Assembly: GCA_043228905.1 (NCBI GenBank)
Contig: JBHGNT010000006.1
Location: forward strand, 12,276,001 to 12,340,000
Reading direction: 5' to 3'
Origin: Azolla caroliniana
Taxonomy: Eukaryota > Polypodiophyta
Length of the DNA: 64,000 nt
Made by a program: the position numbers and the translations under genes. Shown piece by piece: positions 36,101 through 44,460 of the stretch (positions within the stretch are counted from its first letter, which is position 1; the number at the start of each line of letters is the position of its first letter). The notes beneath the pieces were generated by a model. The model was given only the letters and a program-made list of their open reading frames with translations, ran no database searches and had not been told where the DNA came from.

Positions 36101-39078
36101 GAAATAACTGGTAAAAAGTAACAACTTGTTGCTGAGAAGTCAACTAAGCAGCGAAGAACATCTTCTAGTGGGTAGGAATATGGTCATTTAGTAAGATGTT
36201 CTAAAAACTACCCAGATATTGGCATATCCATACTGAGTCCTAAGCAAACCAGTAATAAAATTCATTGAGCTGCTCTTCCATACAGTTGAATAAGAAAGAG
36301 ATGGACTTATTAATTAATGTTATGCAACAAAAACTACCATGCTATTATATATAAGGCTTACATTGTCCTTCAACTCTTGAATGTGTTTTCTGAGATATGC
36401 GAAGCAACCTTTACCATGATGCTTTTGTGCAGGAATTCGCAGACCTAATTGAGAAAGCCGCTCTTTTGCCCTTGTAACAGTGGCCTCTACCTGACATTTT
36501 TGAAAACGAGAAGAAAAATACTTCAAATTGGTGCAAAGTTCGGAAATGTTTCAATCATAAAATCCCATTTGGAAAAATAATAATATTAACACATGAATAA
36601 GACTATTGTGTCATTGCATAAATCAAAATGCATATACATGTCAAATTCCTTTCATTGCACAACACGTTGACCTCATGAAATTCAGTGGATTGGCTTTTGT
36701 GTTACCAGAAGAAAATAAGAGAAATCTATTTAAATTAACCTTATACAAAGATATTGCCAGAATTACATTCAAAGTACTCATAGAAAATGATTGTGAAATA
36801 GAATGGTTGACATTGCGTCCTTTATATGCATACTTGCTAGCATACATACATGGATCCTGAGTCCTGACAGTATGTATAAAAATGCCCAAGTCCTTGTCTT
36901 ATGTGATGGGAAAGCAACTTCGCTTAATGTAGATATGTGAACTATCCAAGATTCCTCACATGGAATCATTAAAAATGGGTCAGATAGAATTTAAAAACAT
37001 AGTATAGGCATTAGGCTATAAATCTGAACCAAAATCCATATACAGTGAGCCCAAATTCTAGTTACTCCAAATGTGTTGGCATTCTAAAACTCAAGCTTTA
37101 CAATGAAAATTTTACATAATGTACCACAACAGCCTTGCCTACAAGATCCATGAGTGCCTTGCCCGTCAACTTCCAATTACTTTCCACAAGAGATTATGAA
37201 GTAGTATACTGATAAACTGCGCAAAAGGACTGTACAAGATCATGATGGCATAGTTGCACTATGCAAGGCACTTGATCCATGCCTCAGTTATGGTTGGGGA
37301 GCTCTATGATGGACCTACTGAGAAATGGAATGCTACCAGTATTATGCCTATGCAGATATTGCTCAAGACTAGTAGATGGCACTAAGATTGGACTTGACGA
37401 ATGACTGTCAGGCTATCATGATTAGTCACTGCATTGGCCAAGCACGATGCATTCATACTTTGAGCAATGGTTCCAGAGGAAATCCCCTACTTTGCATCAT
37501 ATATTGGAACAGTGTTATTATCAAGGAGGGCAGAACCTGTTTCAGATGGATTCTTGTTGCTTAGTAGATTTTGGCCCCATTTTTATACATTCATGCCACA
37601 TTTCATTGTTCTTTATCCCATGCCTTTTGTCAATATCCTTGATTTGTTCTCATAGGTCATTTTGGCCAAGTTTTATTTCACATTAGTGTCACATTTTCGT
37701 ATCATTTTCCCCTCACCGTTTTTGAGCAACATGATTTCGCCTCGTCAGTCATTTTGGCCAATATGTTTTTGTGTGAATATCAGATGTCATTTATCTCTCA
37801 CCTTTTTTGAGTATCATGCTTTCACCTCATCGGCCATTTGGCCAATTTCTTTTGGTGTAAATATCAGATGTCAATCATCACTCTGAGTAAATGATTCACC
37901 CTTTTAGAAAATGTCATTTTGGCCTTCCGTTCATGTTAAAATTTACATTTTAGTTCATTTCATCTCATCCTATGTGGGTACAATGATTCTTTTGAATGAG
38001 AAACGCAAAATGTAAAGCTCACATCTGTTTTTCTGACCATAGAGAAACTTAAGTGAGTACAATGAATCTTCTAAGTGCATAACATAAAACTCTAAGAAAC
38101 TTTATGTCCATTTCACTGATCCAGTAACAAACCTGAGTACGACGTTTATGAATGGAATCCGTCTCCTGCTTATCTGAATGAAGAAAGCTCGCAGCAAGGG
38201 CACGACGCTTCTGAAGAAAATCTTGTTGACCATCCTCCACTAGCGAAGAAGTGATCTTTTGAAGTTGGAATGGCAAAACCGGAGGAGCCAGATGATTATA
38301 CAAAGTCGGAGTTGATGAGGATGTTGTTGTTGTAGATGATGAGGATGAAGGAGGAGGTACAACGTGACTACCAGGAAGCGTGTTGTCAACAATATTGCTT
38401 CTTCTTCGGGCTACTCTATGTGATGGGTTCTGAACAGATGCATGAGCAGAGGAGCCCTCCAATATCAAACTGTTGCTCTTTACCTTAGACCGGTGAGAAG
38501 GTCTTCTATTTGAAGAGGGACCTTCGCCATCAGGAGAGAGGATTACATTATCATGAGGCGAAGAAGAAGAGGCCATGCCACCTCGGAGCGCATCATTCCG
38601 AACATCATTTGTCCGAACTGCATCATTCCAAACCGCATCATTTCGAACGGGAATGGAAGAGAAGAGATTGCTGTCTTTTGATCTTAACCCTGAAGAGCAG
38701 AAGGCGTTGTTTTCTGTTGGTGGGTACACATTGAAGAGATGAAATTATTTCCATTTGTATTTATACTCATATTTGTTTCGTATGATCTCATACCTGAAGA
38801 GACGAAATTGGTGTCTGTTGATCTTACATTGGAAGAGATAAGATTGTTTTCTGTTAATCGTATGGCTGAATCTCTTCTCGGTTGTTGATGATGATGATGT
38901 TGCAATTGTTGCTGTTGCTGCTGCCGGCGAGAAAGGTGTAGATCTTCGACTGTTGGATCTTGGTCTCTGAGCATGGGGCTCACAGAAATACGGGAAGCTG
39001 CAATGTCGAAGGCAGAGGGGTGTTTGGAGAGATGGCCTCGAGGCCTCATCCTCCACGGCGGCGGCGGATGCAGAGCAG

Positions 39079-39109
<31 letters not shown>

Positions 39110-39130
39110 CTTCGTCTGTGTAACGACCAT
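17936..39130 (-). CDS. TMC-family transmembrane channel-like protein, 14-exon gene
   Basis: Fourteen exons with GT-AG borders join in phase into 2781 nt (926 residues). Introns run from 80 bp to 5.2 kb. The N-terminal about 350 residues are low-complexity (Ser, Asn, His, Gln). The rest follows the TMC family order: HLKEIEGSFGS-FLRW before the first helix, a WEDWKPAVAERV block, a C-x3-ENEVGTQILKL segment matching the family CWET-VGQE signature, VLVWTGSHFSPM with FYSKK, then LYSASRTS and SGICGPI before the last helices. I count about 8-10 membrane segments (animal TMCs have 10) and a short charged cytosolic tail. Animal TMCs form mechanosensory channels; the role here is unknown. Splice sites were placed by eye. 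The start is the least certain part. Confidence 0.88.
18258..18458 (-). CDS. TMC exon 13
   Basis: 67 codons: LYSASRTS, a helix, then SGICGPI, matching the ASRSS and CGPF blocks of the family. The donor GGG-GTAGGT keeps phase 0 with exon 14. An alternative GTAG-GTTATC with a later acceptor is possible. Confidence 0.92.
19369..19509 (-). CDS. TMC exon 12
   Basis: 47 codons, phase 0. IPDFAIDTVYLQVLVWTGSH and FSPM followed by LLTFYSKK match the TMC segment EFDI-x-NVLDLIYxQTLVW-G-FFSP to FYVKK closely. This is the strongest single match in the gene. Confidence 0.95.
19600..19731 (-). CDS. TMC exon 11 (family signature)
   Basis: 44 codons, phase 0. CASKCMENEVGTQILKL aligns with the CWET-VGQELYKL signature that defines the TMC domain: Cys, Glu, Val-Gly, Gln and Leu are kept, while Trp is lost. 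A membrane helix follows. Confidence 0.94.
19831..19978 (-). CDS. TMC exon 10
   Basis: 49 codons plus one base: the end of a helix, then a Cys-rich extracellular loop (YTCTDTSQC and FLCCTSPSDGEWGTC). The five Cys could form disulfides. It leads to the signature segment in exon 11. Confidence 0.9.
19979..21526 (+). mobile_element. TMC intron 9 with decayed LINE RT fragment
   Basis: On the plus strand at about 20150-20460, YIDAIVITADLPDCLKRHLDIL resembles the YADDI region of LINE RT, followed by more RT-like text with stops. The rest of the intron (20560-21526) holds nothing I recognise. Confidence 0.5.
21527..21698 (-). CDS. TMC exon 9
   Basis: A membrane helix (ATLMTILVSVIGPFLVRLL) is followed by WEDWKPAVAERV and LFFLRALNLSTFLY. 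The second part is the conserved TMC block of a Trp-rich loop and the next helix. Split codons on both sides fit the neighbouring exons. Confidence 0.93.
21878..21980 (-). CDS. TMC exon 8
   Basis: 34 codons plus 1 nt, encoding a membrane helix (YAVLGILWPMVMAGTITAVY). The donor TTA-GTATGT leaves one base that pairs with exon 9 to give Lys. Confidence 0.9.
22040..22470 (-). mobile_element. 5'-truncated LINE tail A (TMC intron 7)
   Basis: It has the 3'-UTR blocks of the LINE at 22510-23830: TGAGACCG, AAGCCAAAATGG, and CTTTAAAGG-type stretches. Its tail contains a TA microsatellite and GAAAGAAAG on the plus strand. Confidence 0.65.
22510..23830 (-). mobile_element. 5'-truncated LINE B (TMC intron 7)
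   Basis: In minus order it has a degenerate VKQGC RT segment (about 23690-23740), the RT C-terminus with a zinc-knuckle-like region ending EEGICQLCHQL (about 23230), the tail VMEYEDHRCLGLFLLELKRH (about 23120), a 3' UTR, the GGCCAAAATGGCC-type near-palindrome and a TTTC-rich end at about 22515-22545. This polarity fits truncated target-primed insertion. The coding frames are broken. Confidence 0.75.
23910..24060 (-). repeat. LINE 3'-UTR fragment C
   Basis: A short stretch matching 22720-22870 (AGATCTCCA, GATAACAGCCTTTATTTGTT). It lacks the terminal tail. Confidence 0.5.
24451..24561 (-). CDS. TMC exon 7
   Basis: 37 codons, phase 0: a basic cytosolic helix (ATKLRKGIRMQLREML) running into SKWKYYK, the junction before the next membrane helix. 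Confidence 0.9.
24870..25345 (+). mobile_element. LINE C-terminal fragment (TMC intron 6)
   Basis: The plus strand carries decayed RT C-terminal text with HEAMEYEDQ near 25300, a relative of VMEYEDHRC in LINE B. It runs up to a minus-strand tail at 25345, so two LINE pieces of opposite orientation meet here. Confidence 0.5.
25345..25610 (-). mobile_element. LINE tail D (TMC intron 6)
   Basis: It contains AGAAAGAAAGATATATTAAT, AAGAGGCCAAAATGGCC and the GTTGTCTCATCTTTGAGAAC block, as in LINE B. It is a short 3' end only. Confidence 0.7.
26306..26420 (-). CDS. TMC exon 6
   Basis: 38 codons after one split base. It reads MVYMSDVSPFATLVFTSWDF, typical of the TMC segment before the cytosolic helices, and ends ITSLQ at a CAA-GTATGT donor. 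Confidence 0.9.
27745..27870 (-). mobile_element. LINE tail E (TMC intron 5)
   Basis: GAAAGAAAGAAAGATAAATT, then AGAGGCCAAAATGGC and TTGAGAACAAACCAAAA. It is about 120 bp, the shortest copy with a tail. Confidence 0.7.
28300..28690. repeat. Degenerate tandem repeat in TMC intron 5
   Basis: Three copies (near 28315, 28440 and 28615) share TAATAACAGCTAG-type text, CTCCATC, AAATATG, GGGCACTGG and GTTGGCCA-like ends at spacings of about 125 and 175 bp. I do not recognise the family. Confidence 0.6.
28950..29560 (-). mobile_element. LINE fragment with zinc-knuckle-like region (TMC intron 5)
   Basis: At 29073-29342 the minus strand reads NVLYHTRVVIGQ, then LPARISKEWICKLCYVKV and EEHCACRC, the C-terminal zf-RVT-like segment of LINE RTs. 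It resembles LINE B but is diverged and cut at both ends. Confidence 0.65.
29570..29770 (+). mobile_element. LINE tail F (TMC intron 5)
   Basis: This is the inverted counterpart of the tails above: ATTTTGATTTGTAATCTCTC, GGCAATTTTGGCCTCTTGAA, ending CCCTTTCTTT. Confidence 0.7.
30110..30390 (+). mobile_element. LINE tail G (TMC intron 5)
   Basis: Plus-oriented 3' UTR and tail with GGCCATTTTGGCCTCTTAAA and a GCTTTCTTTC end, 160 bp from exon 5. Confidence 0.7.
30552..30769 (-). CDS. TMC exon 5
   Basis: 72 codons plus 2 nt. It covers the extracellular loop with KYFQANGLEKTWIFLGGYFY and a helix YPCTIAAMFLISLLAILA. The donor splits a Thr codon completed by exon 6. The 151-bp intron to exon 4 is among the shortest. 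Confidence 0.92.
30921..31124 (-). CDS. TMC exon 4 (first membrane helix)
   Basis: 68 codons. PFWGLWGEHLKEIEG and FGSAVMITFAFLRW match the conserved family block leading into the first helix, which continues through about 25 hydrophobic residues. Both borders are phase 0. Confidence 0.93.
31125..32906. other. TMC intron 3, left part: nothing recognised
   Basis: AT-rich sequence without coding blocks, LTR ends or tandem arrays that I can recognise. The short ORFs here lack family motifs. Confidence 0.5.
32907..33316 (+). mobile_element. 5' LTR of the intronic copia element
   Basis: The right end CTAACA is fixed by the primer binding site TGGTATCAGAGC (33317-33328). The left end at TGTGGGCAAG is a guess. 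It contains an 11-bp perfect inverted repeat, AAGTCAGTTGA and TCAACTGACTT, about 40 bp apart. Confidence 0.6.
33317..33328 (+). other. Primer binding site (initiator Met-tRNA)
   Basis: TGGTATCAGAGC directly follows the LTR end, as usual for copia elements. Confidence 0.85.
33420..35783 (+). CDS. Copia Gag-protease-integrase, truncated before RT (in TMC intron 3)
   Basis: One frame with a single TAG at 33825-33827, where Gln is expected (LEN-stop-LAAEKL). Gag is followed by the zinc knuckle CFYCDKKGHTIKDC, protease WILDSGASRHMT, the pre-integrase WHERFGHLN and the integrase core: D in HIDLSG, D in RSDRGGEF and E in VVERRNRT. It then reads CIFLGYSEESKAYRLYDPE and stops near 35783. RT, RNase H and the 3' LTR are missing. 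It lies antisense to the host gene, inside the 5.2-kb intron between exons 3 and 4. Confidence 0.93.
35784..36361. other. TMC intron 3, right part: nothing recognised
   Basis: AT-rich sequence after the copia truncation point; no 3' LTR is found before exon 3. Confidence 0.5.
36362..36490 (-). CDS. TMC exon 3
   Basis: 43 codons, phase 0 on both sides: VEATVTRAKERL to HIQELKDN, a charged amphipathic segment in the position of the pre-membrane helices of TMC proteins. Confidence 0.85.
37640..37900. repeat. Tandem repeat of about 87 bp in TMC intron 2
   Basis: About 2.5 units begin near 37657, 37748 and 37833 with TCATTTTGGCCAA or ATTTGGCCAA, sharing CTCACC-TTTTTGAG and CTC(A/G)TC blocks. Confidence 0.7.
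38133..38713 (-). CDS. TMC exon 2
   Basis: 193 codons of low-complexity, Ser/Asn-rich cytosolic N-terminus. Its first lines (ENNAFCSSGLRSKDSNLFSS) repeat a pattern at the end of exon 1, which supports the 80-bp intron between them (38714-38793). It ends HKRRTQ at a CAG-GTTTGT donor. Confidence 0.8.
38794..39130 (-). CDS. TMC exon 1
   Basis: It begins at the ATG at 39128-39130, has a run of 11 Lys codons (AAG), and continues as a Ser/Gln/His-rich tail ending at CAG-GTATGA. A second ATG 13 nt upstream (39141-39143) opens a different frame with 11 Glu codons. Only the Lys frame reaches the exon 2 frame, so the start is tentative. Confidence 0.6.
39081..39115. repeat. (CTT)n / (AAG)n trinucleotide run in TMC exon 1
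   Basis: About 11 repeats, coding poly-Lys in the chosen frame or poly-Glu in the frame of the upstream ATG. Confidence 0.9.
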
Positions 39131-39143
39131 GAGATGCACTCAT

Positions 39144-39300
39144 TGGGTTTTCTGTTAGATGAATATATGTATGTACATATGTATCTACATACATATGTAC
39201 ATACTCATGAATATTGGTATTTTTGGGTTTTCTTTTCTCTTTTTTTTCTTTTCTCTTTTTTTTCTTTTTTTTCTTTTTTCTTTTTATGTACATACATACA
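39144..39300 (-). promoter_or_regulatory. Probable TMC 5' flank: low-complexity sequence
   Basis: TATGTACATA repeats (39160-39210), then a T/C-rich tract (39225-39285). It lies directly upstream of the first ATGs, so it holds the 5' UTR or promoter. No TATA box was assigned. Confidence 0.4.
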
Positions 39301-39639
39301 TATTGTGAAATCCACATACAAAGAATCAAAACCAGCTTGCTTACTCATGAAGATACAAAGACCTACCCATTTGGGTTGGCTTAGCTACATGTGTGCTAAA
39401 AGGGGTGGTGTGTTAAAAGGCATGCACTTGCACGAAAGGGACACCACATTTCCCCCTTGAGAGAAACAAGGAGTTTTACAACATGGGGAAAGGATGAGTA
39501 CTAGAAGATGGGCTTGGGGTAGCATAGGGCTTGATCCAAGCAACATGAGCGCAAGTGAATCGGCTGTTGGAATAGCGTCGAAGCAAGTAGTGGATTTGAT
39601 GGTGCAAACTATGGTGAACTGGGTGATCCATTGGTGCAT

Positions 39640-40690
39640 GAGGGATTCACTGAGACCATGCTATCGGACCAGGAAGTAAACAAGGACTTTGGTTCCATCG
39701 GCATAAGTCAAGGTAATTCGACTCAGGTTGTAGTGCCACTTCTGGCGCTGCTGTGCAACTTGTATGTTTCGGGAGTTGGCTTGTCGAAAGAGGGGGAGCA
39801 TTTGTTGGAGATAGAGCCCCCAAGTGGCACTATCCATGTTGGAAGGTTTGGAATGGACGTCAATGGACGATTCTGGTGGGAGCCGAGGGTCGCGCCCATA
39901 AAGTGCTCGAAAAGGGCTTATCCGTGTTGACGCCTGTACGGATGTATTGTAGGTGTTGGTGATGAAAGGCAATATTTGATCCTAGGTTTTGTGGCATGGA
40001 TCGATGCAAGCGGCAATCTCCTACTTGAGGGTCTTGTTGAGGCGTTCGGTGAGGCCATTTGTTGCAAATGGTACGGGGATGTAAACACCTGTTGGACACT
40101 TAGTTGAGTTGCAACAGCGTTGAGGACATCCCTATGGAACTGGCGGCCCTGATCAGATAAGAGTTGGACAGGGCAACTGTGTTGAAATATTACCTTGTGC
40201 AAAAGTTAGGAGGCGATTGTTGGCACAGTGACGTCAGGGATAGCAACGCTTTCAGCCCATCTAGTGAGGTATCCTGTTATGACCAAGATGTACTTGTTGC
40301 CCCTGGGGGTTTCAAGAAAAGGTCCCATGAAATCCCATCTGAAAAACTCGAAAGGTGATGTGACAATGATGGGTTAGAGTGCTCAAGCGGGCTTGCCCGC
40401 AGGTTTGATGTGTTGACACAAAGCACATTGTTTGATGTAGGTAGGGATAGAGTGTCACATGTTGGGCCAGTAATACCTAATACCTAAGGTGTAATTTTTC
40501 GAGAACCTTATGGAAACCTAGATGGCCAGACAATGGGTGGTCATGATAAAATTGGAGGTACGTTTGTTGTAGTGCATGTAGAGACGAGGCTCGTGATGCG
40601 CCTAAATGAAGAACACCAAGTTATCGTGGAGCATGAACCATCGTTGTGAAGGAAATGGTTGGATGGAGCGCAATTGATGCTAATTTGTGA
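39640..40690 (-). pseudogene. Gypsy integrase relic
   Basis: In minus order it has an H2C2-like region with HPLSGHLGFHKV (about 40535), GPFLETPRGNKYI-like core text, LLSDQGRQFHRD (about 40150), NGLTERLNKTLK and ISPFRALYGRDPRLP (about 39890). Multiple stops and frame breaks are present. It is a chromovirus-like integrase fragment without LTRs. Confidence 0.75.
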
Positions 40691-40739
40691 GGGTTAATGG
40701 CCCATGGCAACTAACAACGGTATTGAATATCGATCATTA

Positions 40740-41317
40740 GGACCCTTGGCCATGGTCCTCCTGAGCCACATCCAAAACCTTCTGTAGTGTTGTGCATCAT
40801 CGACCTTGTTTCCATTTCCATGGCAATCACTTTCATTTTCAGATTTGTTTCTGTCTTCATTTTCATTGACTTCATCAGTTTTTGCATCCTGTTTCGGGAT
40901 GTACCAACTACCCAACTCATCAAATATTACATCACGGCTTACTACAATCTTTTTTGTCAAAGGGTTATAATATCTATACCTTTTTTGCTCCTTTGAATAT
41001 CCCACAAAGACACATTTTTCAGTGTTTGGATCAAGCTTACTTCTTACTTCAACGTGTACATGAACATAAGCAATGCATCCAAACACTTTTAAGTGTCCTA
41101 AACTAGGTTTCCTGCCATAGAAACATTTTTCAAGAGTTACTACATGTACTCCAGATATTATGCATCTACTTAGAATATAGTTTGTTGTGTTTACAACTTC
41201 AGCCCAGTAATACAATGACATATTTTTTTCAGTCATCAAAGCTCTTGCTATGTTTACCAAAGTTCTATTTTTCCTCTCAGCCACTCCATTTTGCTATGGA
41301 GTATATCTACATGTGAA
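40740..41317 (-). pseudogene. Copia-3 integrase, C-terminal half
   Basis: It continues the integrase cut at 51241: FTCRYTP, a TAG at 41294-41296 where Gln is usual, then NGVAERKNRTL, KCVFVGYSKEQKRYRYYNP and VVSRDVIFDE. It stops near 40740 without RT. The left boundary of the element is lost. Confidence 0.88.
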
Positions 41318-41322
41318 CTTTC

Positions 41323-41888
41323 TGTTAGGAATTCGGTCCCTCCAGATGGGATTTGGATGAGAACCGGAGGAGCCGGATCGGACGAGTCGGATGAAGGAAG
41401 CGGATCCGGAAGGGTTCCGGATGGGACCCGGAAACCGGATCGAGTGAATTTGGATGGATCCGGTGCAAACCGGATCGAAGGACATATGTGTAAATATGTT
41501 TCATGGTTAGCCTATTGAGGTTATATTTGTAAATAGCCCAAAAGTCATATAAGTATAAATATGACTTAGGGCAATCACTTTATGTGAATATGGTGTAGTA
41601 GTGGTTGTATCATCATTGTACACAGGGTGTGAGAAAGCGAGAGAGAGAGATACAAAACTAGTTTCTGTTGTAACCGTCGGTTGGCGAAGACATAGAGTTG
41701 GAGGTCGTTGCCTCTGAGTCTCACATTGTATTCCTCCCCTCATAGTGATAGTTGGAGTCTGTGGGATCCCGTGGTTTTTCCCATTTAGGGTTTTCCATGT
41801 TAACATTCTGTGTCATCTTATTTTCAGTTTCCTCTCTTCCATTCACTGTTTTAAGACTCGGTTGTGGCCGAGCATCATTTCCACATCA
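41323..41888 (+). repeat. Copia-2 5' LTR
   Basis: 566 bp with a GA-rich tract, the GGTCGTTGCCTCTG block and TTTTTCCCATTTAGGGTTTT. Near-identical to 50663-51240. Confidence 0.93.
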
Positions 41889-41914
41889 ATCCTGGTATCA
41901 GAGTGAACAAGAAA

Positions 41915-42487
41915 ATGGAAGAGTCATTCGGAAGCATGTTCAAGCTCACCGGCTCCAACTACCCAGTGTGGAAGTCGAAGAAGAGGGACATGCTCGTGGT
42001 CAAACTTCTCTGGCTGCTGGTACAGTTCGGGGACAAGAAACCGGATAAGATCGATGCCGCGACATGGGAGGTGATGCACATGAAGACGATGGCATACATA
42101 CGGTGCTTCATCAACATGAGCATGTACAACAACTTCAATGAAGAAAGTAAGGCTCATGTGCTCTGGGAAAAAATTGGCACCATGTTGGAGAGTAAAAACA
42201 TCATAAATCGGGTTTCGGTATTCCGGAAGTTAGTGAGACTCCGGTACCAGGACGGATCCAGCATAGTAGAGCACATGAATGCATTTCAAGGGCTCATAAA
42301 TCAAACAACTTCGCTTGAAGTACCTCTAGCCAACGAGGTACTTGCATTGCTCCTGCTCAGATCCCTCCCGAATAGTTGGGAGACACTAATTGTCACTTTG
42401 GGCAACATTGGACCGGAAGGAAAGCAACTATCCCTAGCAAGAGTGAAGTCGAGCTTGCTAGATGAAGAAGCTCGCCAGAAGGACTAG
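41915..42487 (+). CDS. Copia-2 Gag
   Basis: 190 codons from the ATG after the primer site to TAG. It contains FGSMFKLTGSNYPVWKSK, WEVMHMKTMAYIRC and LARVKSSLLDEEA, the UBN2-type copia capsid. The stop stands before ESGTD and may replace Gln, because the frame-shifted zinc knuckle (CFHCGKP-RHFQKNCRH, about 42630-42675) follows after a run of 13-14 G. Confidence 0.85.
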   Translation: MEESFGSMFKLTGSNYPVWKSKKRDMLVVKLLWLLVQFGDKKPDKIDAATWEVMHMKTMAYIRCFINMSMYNNFNEESKAHVLWEKIGTMLESKNIINRVSVFRKLVRLRYQDGSSIVEHMNAFQGLINQTTSLEVPLANEVLALLLLRSLPNSWETLIVTLGNIGPEGKQLSLARVKSSLLDEEARQKD

Positions 42488-42741
42488 GAATCCGGAACCG
42501 ACCTGAAGGCCTTGGCTGCGGAAGATGACCATAACCGGGGGAGAAACCGGTACCGGAGTCCCCAGAACCGGGATAAGTCGGGGACAAGGTCGAAGTCAAG
42601 GGGGGGGGGGGGGTGGGGGCTCCTTACTTCCATTGTGGGAAGCCAAGGCACTTCCAGAAAAACTGTCGGCATTAAGAGAAAGGAACCGACAGTGTTGATT
42701 CGAAGAAGGGTTCGGACTGGAAAGGCTCGGATCGGAAGGGA

Positions 42742-43344
42742 ATGTCGGCAATTGCGACAAGTGAAGAAGAACTGTTTCTCATCACCGAGGAGAATGAGTT
42801 AAACCTTGTCGGTGACGAGACAACGTGGGTTGTCGATTCCGGAGCATTGTTCCACCTAACACCGAACCAGAGATGCTTCTCATCCTACACAACCGGAGAT
42901 CACGATTGTGTCCGGATGGGGAATGAAGGGACCTGCCGAATCATCGGCATAGGAGATGTGTTGTTGACGACATCAACCGGATGCAAGTTGTTGTTGAAGG
43001 ATGTCCGACACGTTCCGGAGGTTTGGTTGAACCTGATATTAGTCGGTCGGCTAGATGATGAAGGCTACATGGGTAGCATCCGGAACGGAGTCATGAAGTT
43101 CAGCAAGGAAAGCTTGGTTGTGGCTCGAGCCTGGAAAATCAATACATTATACCTGATGCAGGCTCGGATATTCCGAGAAGAAGTGAACGTAGCATCTAAC
43201 AATGCCAGTGAGTTGTGGCACAAGAGACTATGCCACATGAGCCAGAAGGGGATGAGAAGACTTGCCGAAGTTAACCTCATTCCGGAGGTGAAAGACGTGC
43301 AGCTTGATAAGTGCATTGATTGCTTTGCCGACAAGCAAAACTGA
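42742..43344 (+). CDS. Copia-2 protease and pre-integrase
   Basis: VVDSGALFHLTPN is the retropepsin site (DSGA). It continues to LWHKRLCHMSQKGM and the first zinc-binding residues of integrase (CIDCFADKQ). It ends at TGA. Confidence 0.88.
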   Translation: MSAIATSEEELFLITEENELNLVGDETTWVVDSGALFHLTPNQRCFSSYTTGDHDCVRMGNEGTCRIIGIGDVLLTTSTGCKLLLKDVRHVPEVWLNLILVGRLDDEGYMGSIRNGVMKFSKESLVVARAWKINTLYLMQARIFREEVNVASNNASELWHKRLCHMSQKGMRRLAEVNLIPEVKDVQLDKCIDCFADKQN

Positions 43345-44047
43345 ACCTCCTTCCAGTCAAGACCACAGATGAGACGGAGTGCACCATTGGAATTGGTGCA
43401 TACCAATGTGTGTCAAGTCGACACGAAGTCACATGCCGGATCGTAGTACTTCGTGACGTTCATAGACGACCACATCCGGAAGCTATGGGTCTCACCGTTG
43501 AAGATGAAGGATCATGTGTTGTCTATCTTTAAGGAGGTCCACACAAGAGTGGAAAGAGAAACCAGCCGAAAGCTGAAGGCGGTTCGAGCAAATAACAGAG
43601 GAGAATACCGGGGGCAGTTCGAGGAGTACTACAGGTCGAAGGGAATCCGGCTCGAATTCACCATGCTGAAGACGCCGGATTTGAATGGGCTGGTGGAATG
43701 AATGAACCGAACAATAATGGAGAGAGTCTGAAGCATGCTAGCACATGCAAAGTTACCCAAGACGTTTTGGGTTGAGCCGCTGATGACAACAATGTACGTG
43801 ATTAGTAGGTCACCCTCGGCACCCTTGGAAGGAGACACACCACAGAGAGTATGGACCGGTAAAGACATGTCTTACAGGCATCTGAAGGTGTTCGGGTGTC
43901 TCGCATATGTGCATGTTGCAAAGGACAAGAGAGCAAAGTTGGATCCGAAATCCCGACCCTACCATATTCCTTGGATACGGCGATGATGAGTTTAGTTATC
44001 CAGTGTGGGACCTGGTCGACAAGAAGGTCTTCCGGAGTCGGGATATA
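43345..44047 (+). pseudogene. Copia-2 integrase, broken
   Basis: It has FVTFIDDHIRKLW-like core text, RANNRGEYRGQF, LNGLVE then TGA (43699-43701, where CGA would give Arg), NRTIMERV, HLKVFGCLAYVH and FRSRDIVF. Frames shift near 43440 and 43960. The copia-1 insertion begins after GTCTT. Confidence 0.88.
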
Positions 44048-44052
44048 GTCTT

Positions 44053-44460
44053 TGTAAACGTAAGTGTTTGCAGAAGCGTAAAACAGAGAACAACACACAT
44101 AGAGAGAGAGAGAGCGAGAGAGATAGAGAGAGCAGAACACAATTCAAAATTATATCAAGACTCTATATACACACTGTGCTAAGTAGCACTATTTATACAA
44201 GTCCTCTTGGGACTGACAGAAGTACCATGTACTTCAATGCTCACACGAGCATCTAACACTTACTACGAGACTATAGCTACCTAGTAGTCTATCCTATACT
44301 AGGCTTCTGATTGGACTTCCGGTTACGGATTGCACTCGGCCTCCACTGCTTGTCGGTTCGGTTGCTCACCGTCATACCGATCCGTTTCGCCCGATCCGTC
44401 TCGCTTACCGGCTCCGGCTTATTCAGCCGATCCGACTCCTGTTGAGCTTGCCGCTCAACA
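44053..44460 (-). repeat. Copia-1 3' LTR
   Basis: 408 bp, TGTAAACG to CGCTCAACA on the plus strand. It has an interrupted AG tract and a TCCGGCT-rich half. It differs from 49580-49990 at scattered positions. Confidence 0.95.

Noticed and set aside
17936-39130. OSCA/TMEM63 or anoctamin instead of TMC
   Set aside because: The ENEVGTQ, VLVWTG-FSP-FYSKK, ASRTS and CGP blocks in this order are specific to TMC as I know the families; OSCA motifs were not seen.
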